Shown: positions 8,774 through 17,756, numbered from the stretch's first letter. The stretch is DNA of 64,000 nucleotides from Enterovibrio gelatinilyticus (GCF_028683095.1 NZ_JAJUBC010000015.1:1-64000), one strand, 5' to 3'. The notes: generated by a model from the letters alone, not told the origin. Numbers and translations: made by a program.

Positions 8774-8794
8774 AATGTGTCATAAAGACAGTAA
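8774..8794. promoter_or_regulatory. Degenerate third NrtR site near nrtR start
   Basis: AATGTGTC-N5-GACAGTAA keeps the core TGTGTC...GACA of the two perfect operators with the same 5-bp spacer. It ends 17 bp before the nrtR ATG and could give weak autoregulation. The regulatory role is inference. Confidence 0.45.
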
Positions 8795-8811
8795 GTAGAC
8801 TGGTTAGAGCG

Positions 8812-9504
8812 ATGCATTACGATATCAATGAATACAAAAACCCACTTTTCACGGTAGACAGTGTGCTGTTTACGGTGAAAGAGGGGGCGTTAAAAGTATT
8901 GATGGTAAGGCGAGCAAAAGCACCTTGTGAAGGTTGCTGGGGGTTACCTGGCGGTTTTGTCGATATTGAAAATGATATGACGACTGACGTAACGGCACGC
9001 AGAAAACTAAAAGAAAAAACGAGCGTTGAACCTCGCTATTTAGAACAGTTGCAGGCTTTCTCGGGAAGCGACAGAGACCCTCGCGGATTCAGCGTTACCT
9101 TGGTCTATTTCGCATTGGTGACAGAGCAGGACGTGTCGAGCCATATTGCTTCTGTCGAAGATGTTCAATGGATTGATGTGAAAGTACTTCCCTCACTGGA
9201 TATTGCATTCGACCACAAAACCATCATTGAGCATGCGCAAAAAAGACTGCAGCAAAAAGCGCTCTATTCGATGATCCCTGTCTATTGTTTACCGAGCCAA
9301 TTTACAATTGGACAGCTGAAATCAGTTATCGAGACAATCCTAGAGAAACCTATTCAACGTAAGAGCTTAATCCGCAGGATTGAGGCGTCAGATATGTTTG
9401 AAGGGGCGGAACAAAAAGTGAAGTCGGGAGGAAGGCTTGCTCAACTCTACTCGGTGAAAGAAGGTGCAGATTTGGTGAATTTTGAGCGAAACTTTAGCGT
9501 TTAA
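8812..9504 (+). CDS. nrtR: NAD-metabolism regulator NrtR (NUDIX-like repressor)
   Basis: 230 residues. Residues about 12-140 form a NUDIX-like domain and the remainder a winged-helix DNA-binding domain. The NUDIX box is degenerate: after GLPGGFVD the normal REUxEE is RKLKEKT, so the metal-binding glutamates are lost and the domain is a sensor, not a hydrolase; this matches known NrtR repressors that bind ADP-ribose or NAD derivatives. It is divergent from prs-nadV across three matching palindromes. Known NrtR proteins release DNA on binding ADP-ribose. The ATG at 8812 is the natural start. Confidence 0.92.
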   Translation: MHYDINEYKNPLFTVDSVLFTVKEGALKVLMVRRAKAPCEGCWGLPGGFVDIENDMTTDVTARRKLKEKTSVEPRYLEQLQAFSGSDRDPRGFSVTLVYFALVTEQDVSSHIASVEDVQWIDVKVLPSLDIAFDHKTIIEHAQKRLQQKALYSMIPVYCLPSQFTIGQLKSVIETILEKPIQRKSLIRRIEASDMFEGAEQKVKSGGRLAQLYSVKEGADLVNFERNFSV

Positions 9505-9665
9505 AGCATTCCCAATACGATCTAATTTAGGTGCTTCTTTACCTCAGATATGCGCCATAGCCAGTACCAATCTCATTTCCATTGACGTCGAAGAATACCC
9601 ACTAGGCATGTATCTATGCGCCTATGTTTCAGACTTCTCGCCATTCATTGAAAGCATTTTGTCAT

Positions 9666-10580
9666 TTAGAACCTCGCGCTGGCGGGGTTTTCTCGTATAA
9701 GGGGATAACCAAAATCGGAAACACTGCTCGACCAATGCTGCTTCAAGTGCTGTGTAAATGCTTTGACCAATCCATTGTTGATTTGTGAACGGTGGTAAAC
9801 CAGCCAAAGGTTCCATGTGGGCAACGGGGTATCAACATCAACGATCTCAAGTTGAGGGTCACTCGAAATAACGAACTCGGGTAGTAGCCCAATGCCTGTG
9901 CCATTGCGGATAAGCTCTGCGGCACTCATATAGCTGTCGACTCTTATTGATGTCTGACATTGCACTCTGCGTTCTCCAAACCAGCGCTCTGCGGGTAGAT
10001 GCGCAAAACTGTCATTCAGGCATACCCAGTTGGCTTTGGTTTCACTTAGGCAGCCGACTCGCTTTGCGACTTTAAAATGAAAATGGCTGAGTTTCACGCC
10101 AACCAATGACTCATCCGGTGAATTGGTTGCTCGAATAGCCAGATCGGTATTCGCCAGACGAAGGTCAGCGTTCATGGCACTGACTTTTATATCAAACTGT
10201 ATTTCTGGGTGAGAGACCGACAAATCCCCCACGATTGTCGATACGCTTGGGAGCGAGATATCACAGCAACTGAGTGACAGTGCGCCGGCAAGGTCTTCTT
10301 TTTTCTGCTTTATCCAAAATAAAATGTCATTGGCGCGATCATCCATTTCTTTCACGAAAGCCGCCAATTGCTGACCATCTTTCGTAAAAGAGATGCCATT
10401 GGCTCGTCGCCTTATTAAAGGGACACCAACCATGCCTTCCAGCCGAGAAACACGCCGACAAACCGTTGAGTGACTGATATTCAGGGACCTAGAAGCGCCA
10501 GACAATGATCCTTCGCTCACAACGGCATGATAAATTTTCAGATCATTCCACAGTGGGTCTGCATTTTTGCAATTGTGCAT
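9666..10580 (-). CDS. LysR-family transcriptional regulator
   Basis: 304 residues: N-terminal winged HTH (residues about 12-70; AVVSEGSLSGASRSLNISHSTVCRRVSRLE) and a C-terminal substrate-binding domain. The ATG at 10580 is chosen because it lies 8 bp after GGAGG; the in-frame ATG at 10595 overlaps that ribosome site. The gene diverges from the GST-VOC pair with about 80 bp between starts, so it probably regulates them. Part of this gene is found again, degraded, at 14728-14925. Confidence 0.88.
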   Translation of the reverse strand: MHNCKNADPLWNDLKIYHAVVSEGSLSGASRSLNISHSTVCRRVSRLEGMVGVPLIRRRANGISFTKDGQQLAAFVKEMDDRANDILFWIKQKKEDLAGALSLSCCDISLPSVSTIVGDLSVSHPEIQFDIKVSAMNADLRLANTDLAIRATNSPDESLVGVKLSHFHFKVAKRVGCLSETKANWVCLNDSFAHLPAERWFGERRVQCQTSIRVDSYMSAAELIRNGTGIGLLPEFVISSDPQLEIVDVDTPLPTWNLWLVYHRSQINNGLVKAFTQHLKQHWSSSVSDFGYPLIRENPASARF

Positions 10581-10661
10581 TGCACTAACCTCCATGTTCG
10601 AAGGCGTATTTTCAACCTAGAGTGTGTAAACCACAATCGTCCATTGGAAGGAGCTTTAGAT

Positions 10662-11258
10662 ATGAAACTGTATGATCTGGAACTGTCGGGTAACTGCTAC
10701 AAAGTGCGTTTGTTTTGCGCGTTGAACCAAATCCCCTTGGAAATTTGCCCCGTCGATTACCTAGCCGGGGAGCATAAGTCGACTGCCTATTTGGCGTTAA
10801 ATCCGTTAGGAGAAATCCCTTTGCTTGCTGATGACGGGTTTCTCATTCGTGACTCACAAGCCATTTTGATTTACCTTGCTCAAAAATATCAGCTTATCCA
10901 GTGGTGGCCGCAAGATCCAAAACATCAAGGGCTTGTTTCTCAATGGCTTTCGTTCGCGGCAAACGACATAGCAAGAGGCCCAAACGATGCGCGTTTGCAT
11001 GACTTGTTTGGCATTGAGTTAGATGTGGCGTCGGCACGCCACAAGGCTCGCAGTTGTGCAAAGATTCTGGATGAGCATTTACACATGCATCATTGGCTTG
11101 TGGGCGACACCCCGACACTCGCTGATATCGCATGTTATCCCTATATGGCGTTGATGCACCAAGGTGGCGTAAGAGGAGAGGCATACCCTCATCTCACTCG
11201 CTGGATGAATGAGATGAAACATCTTGATGGCTTCATCACAATGCCAGGTATTGAATGA
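10662..11258 (+). CDS. Glutathione S-transferase family protein
   Basis: 198 residues. The thioredoxin-like N-terminal domain (residues 1-78) has the glutathione-binding features of the family: SGNCYKVRLF near the N-terminus, NPLGEIPLL with the cis-proline, and RDSQAILIYLA. The helical C-terminal domain follows, with the family N-capping segment TLADIACYPY. It probably conjugates glutathione to electrophiles or acts with a glutathione intermediate in the cytoplasm. The start is the ATG at 10662 after AAGGAG; the longer upstream frame is not used. Its stop overlaps the VOC gene start (ATGA), so they form an operon divergent from the LysR gene. Confidence 0.88.
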   Translation: MKLYDLELSGNCYKVRLFCALNQIPLEICPVDYLAGEHKSTAYLALNPLGEIPLLADDGFLIRDSQAILIYLAQKYQLIQWWPQDPKHQGLVSQWLSFAANDIARGPNDARLHDLFGIELDVASARHKARSCAKILDEHLHMHHWLVGDTPTLADIACYPYMALMHQGGVRGEAYPHLTRWMNEMKHLDGFITMPGIE

Positions 11259-11665
11259 TGGGAAACGGCTTAAGCATTCTAGATGTTGAGCACGTTGGCA
11301 TTCGCACGCGAAGTAAAGAAGCGTCGATCGCTTTCTATCAGTCGCTTGGGTTCAGCAAGGTGGTTATGTTACCGGAGCATAATGCCTGCGAGATGGAAAA
11401 TGCCGCTGGTGTGAGAGTGAACCTGATATTCAGTGGAAGCGAGCAGTATCCCGATGCGCACAACGTGTTACTGGATGCTGAAATCAAATATGCAGGGATC
11501 ACCCATATCGCGTTTGTCATCAATTCCATGAGTGCATTTCTGCAATTTTGCGAAACGCAGGGGATACGCATCACCGAAGGCCCACTGAAAATAGGGGAGC
11601 GGCGAGTAGCTTGCTTTATCAGAGACCCCGACGGCACGGTGTTGGAGTTCAATGAATTGGAATGA
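11255..11665 (+). CDS. VOC-family (glyoxalase-like) protein
   Basis: 136 residues built from two beta-alpha-beta-beta-beta units. The start VEHVGIRTRS carries the first metal-site His, ITHIAFVI the middle His, and DPDGTVLEFNE the terminal Glu, so a metal site is likely intact. The family covers glyoxalases, extradiol dioxygenases and fosfomycin-type thiol transferases. Translational coupling to the GST gene suggests joint handling of a glutathione-linked or electrophilic substrate. The substrate is unknown. Confidence 0.85.
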   Translation: MMGNGLSILDVEHVGIRTRSKEASIAFYQSLGFSKVVMLPEHNACEMENAAGVRVNLIFSGSEQYPDAHNVLLDAEIKYAGITHIAFVINSMSAFLQFCETQGIRITEGPLKIGERRVACFIRDPDGTVLEFNELE

Positions 11666-11702
11666 CTGTCTGGTTTAACTCACTTGCTTTTGCAAGCCTA
11701 CC

Positions 11703-13169
11703 TTAAACGCAATCGACATTTGTTTCCGGTAACTGGCTTGAATGTATTGAGCCAATGGCAACTTGGTTGCGCCCGTTGTTTTTGGCTTTATACAGAAGCG
11801 CATCCCCTTCGTCGAACGCGTCTGAATATGACCAAGAGTTATTTGACGGCGCGATCAGAAGCGCCCCTACCGATATTGTCACAATGCCATACTTTGTTGC
11901 GTGAGGGATGGACAGCTCTTCGACTCCAGCCCTCATTCTTTCGGCTATTGCAGCGAGCGCATCAGGGTTTTCTAATTGAAGGAGAGCGACAAATTCTTCA
12001 CCGCCAATACGAAAGCAGTGATCGTTGGTTCTCAGGGCACTTAATATTGTGTCGGCGATTGATTTGATCACGATATCACCACGAGCATGACCATAGGTGT
12101 CGTTGTAAATTTTAAAGTGGTCGATATCGCAAACGATGATGCCGAAGTGCTGGTTTTGGCCCAACACGGCTTCGTAAAAAGGCTCAGCCCTTCCTGCATA
12201 ACTATGACGACCGCCTATGCCCGTTAAGGCATCTGTGTCTGATTGATGTCGTAACACCTTCATTTGTGATTTTGCGGTAAACGTCAGTGTGTGTAGGCCG
12301 CGTGCCAATGTGCCAATTTCATCGTTTCGATGAAGCTCATCTAAGTCTGAAATATCAAGCAGTTCGATATCTTGATCTATACGGCTAGCGAGGCGGCGAA
12401 GTGGTGATACCAGCCAGTGAGTCACGCCTGCAATCAATAACAATGAGATAAACAAAGCCGCTGATGCTTCTGCAATTATCGTGGCGTAAATTTGTCCTTT
12501 AAGGGAGAAAAGAGCTGATGCATCAAAAACGGCTTCTACCATACCGCCATTTTTATTGATGAGCGGAAGCCGCAGATAAATGACTTTTTCTTTATTGGAA
12601 AGGTATGCATTTTTTTGAGAAGACGCGGAAGGCGGCGACCAAGGGATAGCTGAATGAGACGTGAGGTACCGGCTTTGATGTAAAACATTGAGATCATCTT
12701 GTGCTTTGTTGACCAGAAATCTCAATTTCTTGGCTCTGACTTTTTCTTTGTTTTTGGGGTCATCTAATGCATTGATAAGTGTTTGTAGCTTGTCTTGAGC
12801 AATGCGAATTTCATCTTCCGTGACGTCGGTTCGCCATAGTTGCTGCTCTTCGCGTAGGTAGTGAATACTCAGCGTACTGTCACTGTAATCAGAGACGCCC
12901 TGAATATCGAGAAACAGCAGTGGTTCAATGCTTAGCAAGCGTTCCCTTTGGGAGGGCATCATTAGCGTTGAATAGCTACGAGCGGCAATAGCACCTGACA
13001 TTTCACGTAAAAGCGGGGAGAGGGAATGTTCCGCAGTTTCAGTGGCAAACTGAACTCTGGTTTCCCACTCGCTTTGATATCGTGAGTAGCTCATGCCAAG
13101 AATCAACACCAATACCAGCATTAGGTGGGAAACAAAAAGCAGTTGATTGATGGTAAATGTTTTTAGCAA
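11703..13169 (-). CDS. Membrane diguanylate cyclase (HAMP-GGDEF)
   Basis: 488 residues. TM1 lies at residues about 8-27, a periplasmic sensor region at about 28-225, TM2 at 228-250, a HAMP linker (SPLRRLASRI) follows, and a C-terminal GGDEF domain begins near 310. The active site is GGEEF, preceded by RTND, which fits the RxxD product-inhibition site, so the enzyme should make c-di-GMP from two GTP and be feedback-inhibited. The start is a TTG at 13169. It follows the c-haem protein gene by 36 bp in the same direction, so the haem protein may deliver the signal to the periplasmic sensor region. Confidence 0.9.
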   Translation of the reverse strand: MLKTFTINQLLFVSHLMLVLVLILGMSYSRYQSEWETRVQFATETAEHSLSPLLREMSGAIAARSYSTLMMPSQRERLLSIEPLLFLDIQGVSDYSDSTLSIHYLREEQQLWRTDVTEDEIRIAQDKLQTLINALDDPKNKEKVRAKKLRFLVNKAQDDLNVLHQSRYLTSHSAIPWSPPSASSQKNAYLSNKEKVIYLRLPLINKNGGMVEAVFDASALFSLKGQIYATIIAEASAALFISLLLIAGVTHWLVSPLRRLASRIDQDIELLDISDLDELHRNDEIGTLARGLHTLTFTAKSQMKVLRHQSDTDALTGIGGRHSYAGRAEPFYEAVLGQNQHFGIIVCDIDHFKIYNDTYGHARGDIVIKSIADTILSALRTNDHCFRIGGEEFVALLQLENPDALAAIAERMRAGVEELSIPHATKYGIVTISVGALLIAPSNNSWSYSDAFDEGDALLYKAKNNGRNQVAIGSIHSSQLPETNVDCV

Positions 13170-13205
13170 TCTATATTCCGACGATAGGGTTAAACGTATT
13201 AGTTT

Positions 13206-13736
13206 TTATTCATAAGGCGATAAAACGGGCTCGGCGCAGGTGCCGTTTATACAGATGTCTTTATAGGTATCATGGCAACGCTGACAGAATGAAGCTTCTA
13301 GAGTCGGGTGCATGCTGCTGATGTCTTCCCCTTTTCGATTGTAGCTGCCATACATAGGAAGCCCACTAAAGTGCTCGGTAACCCAAATAATGCCTTGCAC
13401 CTCAGAGACAGCAACGACCGTTGGCCCATCTGTGTAAGGACCGTGAGTTTTGTACTGCTCGAGCTTTTCTGGATTTACACGAATGGTCAGTGGTGAGCCT
13501 AAACCATCGTTAATCCATGCGTAGGAGCGCACTGCTTCTTGTATAAACAGTGAGGTGTCCGGTGGTAACACGGTGTCGGCAGGCAGTGTCATTGATTCTT
13601 TAACAACAGGCCACTCTTCCCATCCTTCGGGGTAGCTAGCAACAGAGTCTGCAAAAGCGGATGTTCCGGCAAACAATGAGAGCGCCAAAGTGTAAATAAA
13701 GCGCAAAAGAAAGCTTCGCTTCCTTGGTAACGACAT
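13206..13736 (-). CDS. Periplasmic c-type haem protein, cytochrome P460-like
   Basis: 176 residues from the ATG at 13736 (AAGGATT upstream). The signal peptide covers residues 1-29 and ends TSAFA. A single haem-attachment motif CQRCH lies near residue 155, and two more Cys (CINGTC) follow. The early SYPEGWEEW and the late CxxCH fit cytochrome P460-like proteins, which bind one haem in the periplasm; I hold that family name loosely. The gene is cotranscribed with the diguanylate cyclase downstream, so a gas- or redox-sensing role upstream of c-di-GMP synthesis is plausible. Confidence 0.6.
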   Translation of the reverse strand: MSLPRKRSFLLRFIYTLALSLFAGTSAFADSVASYPEGWEEWPVVKESMTLPADTVLPPDTSLFIQEAVRSYAWINDGLGSPLTIRVNPEKLEQYKTHGPYTDGPTVVAVSEVQGIIWVTEHFSGLPMYGSYNRKGEDISSMHPTLEASFCQRCHDTYKDICINGTCAEPVLSPYE

Positions 13737-14128
13737 AAGTAATCCTTTACTAACTGTGTGGCATTCAACCTGATTTTGAGATTGAAGTAGCATTCATAAT
13801 AAATGTTTTTATCAAAATGTAAAAAATGCGTAGCGAATAATGTGTTTTGCTCGCATTTTGTTCGCCCATTAAATGCATGCGTTATGAGTCTGATTTTTCT
13901 AGCGGCTGATAATTGCGTAACTAACCCTTTCTCTTACTGAGTGTTCTTAAACTCGCATTCATGATACGCGTCATGTTTCATGGCTCTTTTATGGATAGTC
14001 ACTTCGGTAACCAGAGTAACGAAAGTTTTTATTTCCCACTGCAAGCAATAGTGCTACCTTCCAATCCTGGCATAAACAGCTGTGTTTTATGTTGTAAGCA
14101 ATATTTTAAATTGTTAATGGAAAGTGAT
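13737..14128. other. Divergent intergenic region
   Basis: Holds promoters for the haem-protein gene (left) and speG (right). An in-frame extension of speG back to 13961 exists but has no ribosome site. No repeats or RNA genes were seen. Confidence 0.4.
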
Positions 14129-14656
14129 ATGGATAATCAAATCCGACTACGTGCCCTTGAGCAAACCGACCTTCGCTTTATTCATCAGTTGAACAACAAT
14201 CGTTCAATTATGTCCTATTGGTTCGAAGAGCCGTATGAGTCGTACTACGAGCTGGAAGAGCTGTTTCGCAAGCACATCCACGACAGTAACGAGCGCCGCT
14301 TTATCGCCGAAAATAGTGAGAAACAGTCCGTCGGTCTGGTGGAACTTGTTGAAATAAACACGATTCACCGAAATGCTGAATTCCAAATCATTATTGCGCC
14401 TGACTACCAAGGTTGTGGCTACGCGCGAACCTTGATTAACAAAGCCCTGAACTACGCCTTTACCATTTTGAACTTGCACAAGGTGTACCTGAGTGTTGCG
14501 GTTAACAATGAGAAAGCGATTCACCTCTATGAAAAGAGTGGCTTTATCGAGGAAGGACACTTGGTGAAAGAGATATTCGTTAACGGCGAGTATTGCGACA
14601 TCAAGCGTATGTACATTCTTCAAGATGCCTATCTACAGAATCGTCATCAGCAATAA
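14129..14656 (+). CDS. speG: Spermidine N1-acetyltransferase
   Basis: 175-residue GNAT enzyme. It transfers acetyl from acetyl-CoA to spermidine or spermine, lowering polyamine toxicity. The sequence follows SpeG closely: [15 protein letters not shown] at the start, [11 protein letters not shown] (allosteric polyamine-site loop region), the acetyl-CoA loop [12 protein letters not shown] near residue 93, and [12 protein letters not shown]. The ATG at 14129 gives the normal length; the frame from 13961 is too long. A terminator follows, so it is monocistronic. Confidence 0.92.
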   Translation: MDNQIRLRALEQTDLRFIHQLNNNRSIMSYWFEEPYESYYELEELFRKHIHDSNERRFIAENSEKQSVGLVELVEINTIHRNAEFQIIIAPDYQGCGYARTLINKALNYAFTILNLHKVYLSVAVNNEKAIHLYEKSGFIEEGHLVKEIFVNGEYCDIKRMYILQDAYLQNRHQQ

Positions 14657-14701
14657 TGCAGTGACTGCCGCGAGCGGCTAGCTGAACATGTTTTGCATTA
14701 A

Positions 14702-14729
14702 GGACTTCTCTACGAGAGGTCTTTTTTTT
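14702..14729 (+). terminator. Rho-independent terminator of speG
   Basis: GACTTCTC (14703-14710) pairs with GAGAGGTC (14714-14721), with one G-T pair, and is followed by eight T residues. Confidence 0.8.
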
Positions 14730-14925
14730 ACTTTATCCAAAACAACATGTCCTTGGTGCGATCATCCATTTCTTCCAGAAAAGCTGCCAATGGCTGACCA
14801 TCTTGGACAAAAGAGATGCCAGTTGATCGCGTTATCAAAGGGGCGCCAACAATACCTTCCATCTGAGAAACAATACCTTCTATCTGAGAAACAATGCCTT
14901 CCAACCTAGAAACATCGTGTGGCAT
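14728..14925 (-). pseudogene. Partial duplicate of the LysR gene at 9666
   Basis: The frame reads SRLEGIV...GAPLI.R..GISF..DGQ.LAAF.EEMDDR..D.LFWIK, which matches residues about 48-95 of the LysR protein encoded at 9666-10580, then stops in the T-run of the speG terminator. Both ends of the gene are missing, so it is not functional. Within it the SRLEGMV segment has been tripled by a 21-bp tandem repeat. It shows a short duplicative insertion about 4 kb from the parent gene. Confidence 0.75.
14848..14910. repeat. 21-bp tandem repeat, three copies
   Basis: Three 21-bp units (14848-14868, 14869-14889, 14890-14910) of the pattern AACAATACCTTCYATCTGAGA, the last diverged. The parent LysR gene has only one copy of the corresponding segment. 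Confidence 0.8.
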
Positions 14926-15143
14926 TACTTACAGCCCTCGCTGTTAATGTTCTTTCCTCATGTCCCAAACCTTTAGGTATACATTTGCGCAAAGTTGCGT
15001 ATTTACTCAAGTGGTATATCGAAAATAGTTGCTAGAATTAGCGGATACTCATACGCATTTTTGCGAACAAGCATTTTGAAGTTGTTTGGGTGTATTGCCT
15101 TTTTTTGGCGCAATGATCCTTTAACGATGGGATAAGGCTGACA

Positions 15144-15509
15144 GTGACGGATAAATACGAAAATCAGGAACATGCTCAAGGCGATGACCAAGAAGAGGAA
15201 GAGCAAAAGCGAAACTTTTTTCGGCTTCGGTATTTAGAGCAGGACATGCCTTATATTGCTTGGGATGGCTGCACATATCGTGTGTGTGAGATTTCCGAGC
15301 ATGGGATCCGTTTGCTGTTTGAAGGTGACGTTGTCCTCGATCAGCCATTTTCTGGCACCGTTCAATTTGAGGAAGGCTCAGCAGATATTCAAGGAAAAGC
15401 CATAAGAAAAGAAGATGGTGAGTTAATTATTCAACTCTTTCAGAAAGTAGAGTTGAAGAAAATTAATGCTGAACAGATTCGCCTTCGTCGAAAGTACAGT
15501 AAAGATTGA
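15144..15509 (+). CDS. PilZ-domain c-di-GMP-binding protein
   Basis: 121 residues from a GTG start at 15144 (AAGG upstream). After an acidic N-terminus (about 20 residues rich in Glu, Asp and Gln) a PilZ domain follows: RNFFRLRY supplies the RxxxR motif and EISEHG is close to the D/NxSxxG motif, so c-di-GMP binding is likely. It is a stand-alone receptor, acting in the cytoplasm on motility or surface traits. The partner is unknown. Single gene. Confidence 0.85.
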   Translation: MTDKYENQEHAQGDDQEEEEQKRNFFRLRYLEQDMPYIAWDGCTYRVCEISEHGIRLLFEGDVVLDQPFSGTVQFEEGSADIQGKAIRKEDGELIIQLFQKVELKKINAEQIRLRRKYSKD

Positions 15510-15736
15510 ATACTCTTTGATAACAAGAATTTAAGTCAAAATTTTTCACCTAGCATCCTTACTTCTCTCACCTAAACGCCCATTAACTCCTCACTTTCTA
15601 CAAAACTGGAACGCCTTCATTCTATTAACCACGGTATAGTTTCATGCCAACCGAATGTGGGTGATGCTTCGCACACCTGATCAAGGCAGGAAGCCTCAGT
15701 AAGCAAATAGACACGCAAACAAGGACGTGAACAGAA

Positions 15737-15994
15737 ATGGCAGTAGAACAAAGTGTGGTTGAAAGCATCAATGCAGTATGGGCAACACCTTATGGCGTCG
15801 CTGCGAAATACATCTTTGTAAGCGGTATCTTATTGCAGCTTATTTTGATGATCACGCGCTACAAAATGCCCGTGACGGAAGCGTTGCTGGCGGTGCTTGG
15901 CTTCAAACCAGTCCGTAACAGAGATAAGTGGTTTAATATTTTGCACTTCGCTGTGATTGCTGTTCCGTTGGCTTTACTTGCCATCGCGCTTTGA
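15737..15994 (+). CDS. Small inner-membrane protein, unknown
   Basis: 85 residues with two hydrophobic helices (residues about 20-42 and 67-85) joined by a basic loop (RYKMPV...KPVRNRDKW). The ATG at 15737 follows AAGGACG. A strong hairpin terminator lies 94 bp downstream, which supports a real single-gene transcript. No family recognised. Confidence 0.6.
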   Translation: MAVEQSVVESINAVWATPYGVAAKYIFVSGILLQLILMITRYKMPVTEALLAVLGFKPVRNRDKWFNILHFAVIAVPLALLAIAL

Positions 15995-16087
15995 TGAGGC
16001 GGCAACACCTAAGGCCATCAATGTCGGTGATTCGCATTTGTGAACAGCGGGGGAGTGAAGCGCTGCCTATAATTAACTGCTGTATGT

Positions 16088-16122
16088 AAAGCCCAATACA
16101 CTGCATGTTGCAGCGGGCTTTT
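16088..16122 (+). terminator. Terminator after the small membrane gene
   Basis: AAAGCCC (16088-16094) pairs with GGGCTTT (16115-16121) around an inner CTGCA-TGCAG stem, followed by T residues; it ends 12 bp before the next start. Confidence 0.75.
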
Positions 16123-16133
16123 AAGGCAGCCTT

Positions 16134-17618
16134 ATGAAGAGTCGATGGATTCATTGTCGCCACATCGTGTTGGTTTTCTTCCTCGCCCTGATTGGTGCAG
16201 GGTGCGGTACGTCGCCCAAGCCAACTGCGTCATCCGAGCCTTTGTCTGACCGCGATTCATCCCCGAATTTAGTCTCACCGTCGCCTGTCAATTCACAGAT
16301 CACAAAGCCTTTAGAATCTTCAGAATTCATCGAAGCGAATCAAAACGTCGCAGTGACTGACACCATCGTTGTGTCAGAGCACACAGATAATGTTGCGCCG
16401 TCTTCGTCGGTTGAAGCTGCTGTGGATGACGCTTCGTTAGTTGAAACATCATTGGATGAAGAAAGCCTGGAAACAGTGAGTGTTCCGCCTGACGTGCCAA
16501 CACCACCAATAACTGCTGACACTACCCCTGTACCTTTCGACGAGGGCTTAGGGCCACCAGATCTGCTATGTGGTGAAGAAGGTGCCCCGCCATGTGGCGA
16601 CGAAATCAAGATAGATGCCATATTGGTGGGGGATGCGACCAATTGGGGATGTGAAGGGAAGAACCTCTATTTCACCCCAAAAGATGGCGGAGAGTGTTGG
16701 AGCTGTCCAGACGGGTATCGCCGCACATGGAAAGCCATTCACAAAGACGAAAGCTGCAAAGAGCGAGGCTTCGGCTTCAACAAAGACAAGGTCGATGCCA
16801 CATTCGTACGATCGGTTTATGGTTGCGAAGAAGGGCAGTTTGAAAAAGGCGGTGAGTGCTACCGTTGCCCTGCGGGTTCGTCAAAAGTGAGTTTTCTTTG
16901 GGCTTTTAATCCCGGCGCAGAATGTAAAACAGAATACTACTGCGATGAGGGCTTATCGCTGATGCCAGCCCCTGCCGAAGTGCTGCAAAATTTTGGCCCA
17001 CCTTACGATCGCGTGTGTGGCACACCACAGGATATGCCAACCGTGATCACTGATTTAGCGAGAACCAAACTTGAAGAAGATCTGACACTGAGCCAAGCCG
17101 CCGCAGAGTTTGTCGTCGAAGTGGCAAAGCATGATGAATTACGACGCGCCATATCAGACAAAGACGGAGAGGAAGTGTATCGGCTAATTGTGCAAATGCC
17201 GAGTTACCTTGCACTGCGTGATGCGGCGATCGCCAATGGCTATCAATCTCTCACGTTGGGCGCAGCGCCTGAACTTGAAGTGGGCTTAGGCGCAACCACC
17301 GAATATGGTGTGGCACTAGATTGGCAGGGCAACACACGACCTTATGGTGTCATGGCCTATTCAAAAGGGGCGTCTTTAAGCGTGGGGCTCGGTGTGAGTG
17401 TTGGTGTGTGGAAAGAGGGTATTGAGAGTGATGCCGCAAACATCGGTGGCTATGCCCATGGCGCGAGTATCAGCGTGCCATTAGGGGTAGCCGACGTGGG
17501 CAGCGGTGCATGGTTTAGTTACTACCCAATCCGCTATCTCGGGCTTTCATTTAGTGCCAGCGGCGGCATCGGCCTTGAAACGGTGAACTACAACCAAGCG
17601 GTGACTATGTTGTATTGA
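16134..17618 (+). CDS. Cys-rich lipoprotein with duplicated motif
   Basis: 494 residues. It has a lipoprotein signal with lipobox-like LIGAGC near residue 24, then a low-complexity Ser/Thr/Asp/Glu/Pro linker to about residue 135. Next come two Cys-rich units (about residues 175-210 and 233-265), each with a GGECWSCPDG- or GGECYRCPAG-like core and further Cys, resembling paired disulphide modules. A helical part follows, and a C-terminal Gly/Ser/Tyr-rich beta-like region (about 370-494) with a short aromatic end. It is probably an outer-membrane-attached or surface lipoprotein. No known family was recognised; function unknown. Confidence 0.65.
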   Translation: MKSRWIHCRHIVLVFFLALIGAGCGTSPKPTASSEPLSDRDSSPNLVSPSPVNSQITKPLESSEFIEANQNVAVTDTIVVSEHTDNVAPSSSVEAAVDDASLVETSLDEESLETVSVPPDVPTPPITADTTPVPFDEGLGPPDLLCGEEGAPPCGDEIKIDAILVGDATNWGCEGKNLYFTPKDGGECWSCPDGYRRTWKAIHKDESCKERGFGFNKDKVDATFVRSVYGCEEGQFEKGGECYRCPAGSSKVSFLWAFNPGAECKTEYYCDEGLSLMPAPAEVLQNFGPPYDRVCGTPQDMPTVITDLARTKLEEDLTLSQAAAEFVVEVAKHDELRRAISDKDGEEVYRLIVQMPSYLALRDAAIANGYQSLTLGAAPELEVGLGATTEYGVALDWQGNTRPYGVMAYSKGASLSVGLGVSVGVWKEGIESDAANIGGYAHGASISVPLGVADVGSGAWFSYYPIRYLGLSFSASGGIGLETVNYNQAVTMLY

Positions 17619-17756
17619 AACTATCCATAAACGGCGGTGTTAGTGCGGTTCAGTATGAGGTTTGGGATAGGTAGCAGATAGTAGGTAACAGTTACAGAAG
17701 TAACGGTAAATGAGCGAGGTGCTGAACTCATTGTTGTATTAACGCATGGACGGTTT

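Noticed and set aside
9482-9700. Short plus-strand frame overlapping the nrtR end
   Set aside because: It starts inside nrtR and ends in the LysR 3' region; no ribosome site and no family resemblance.
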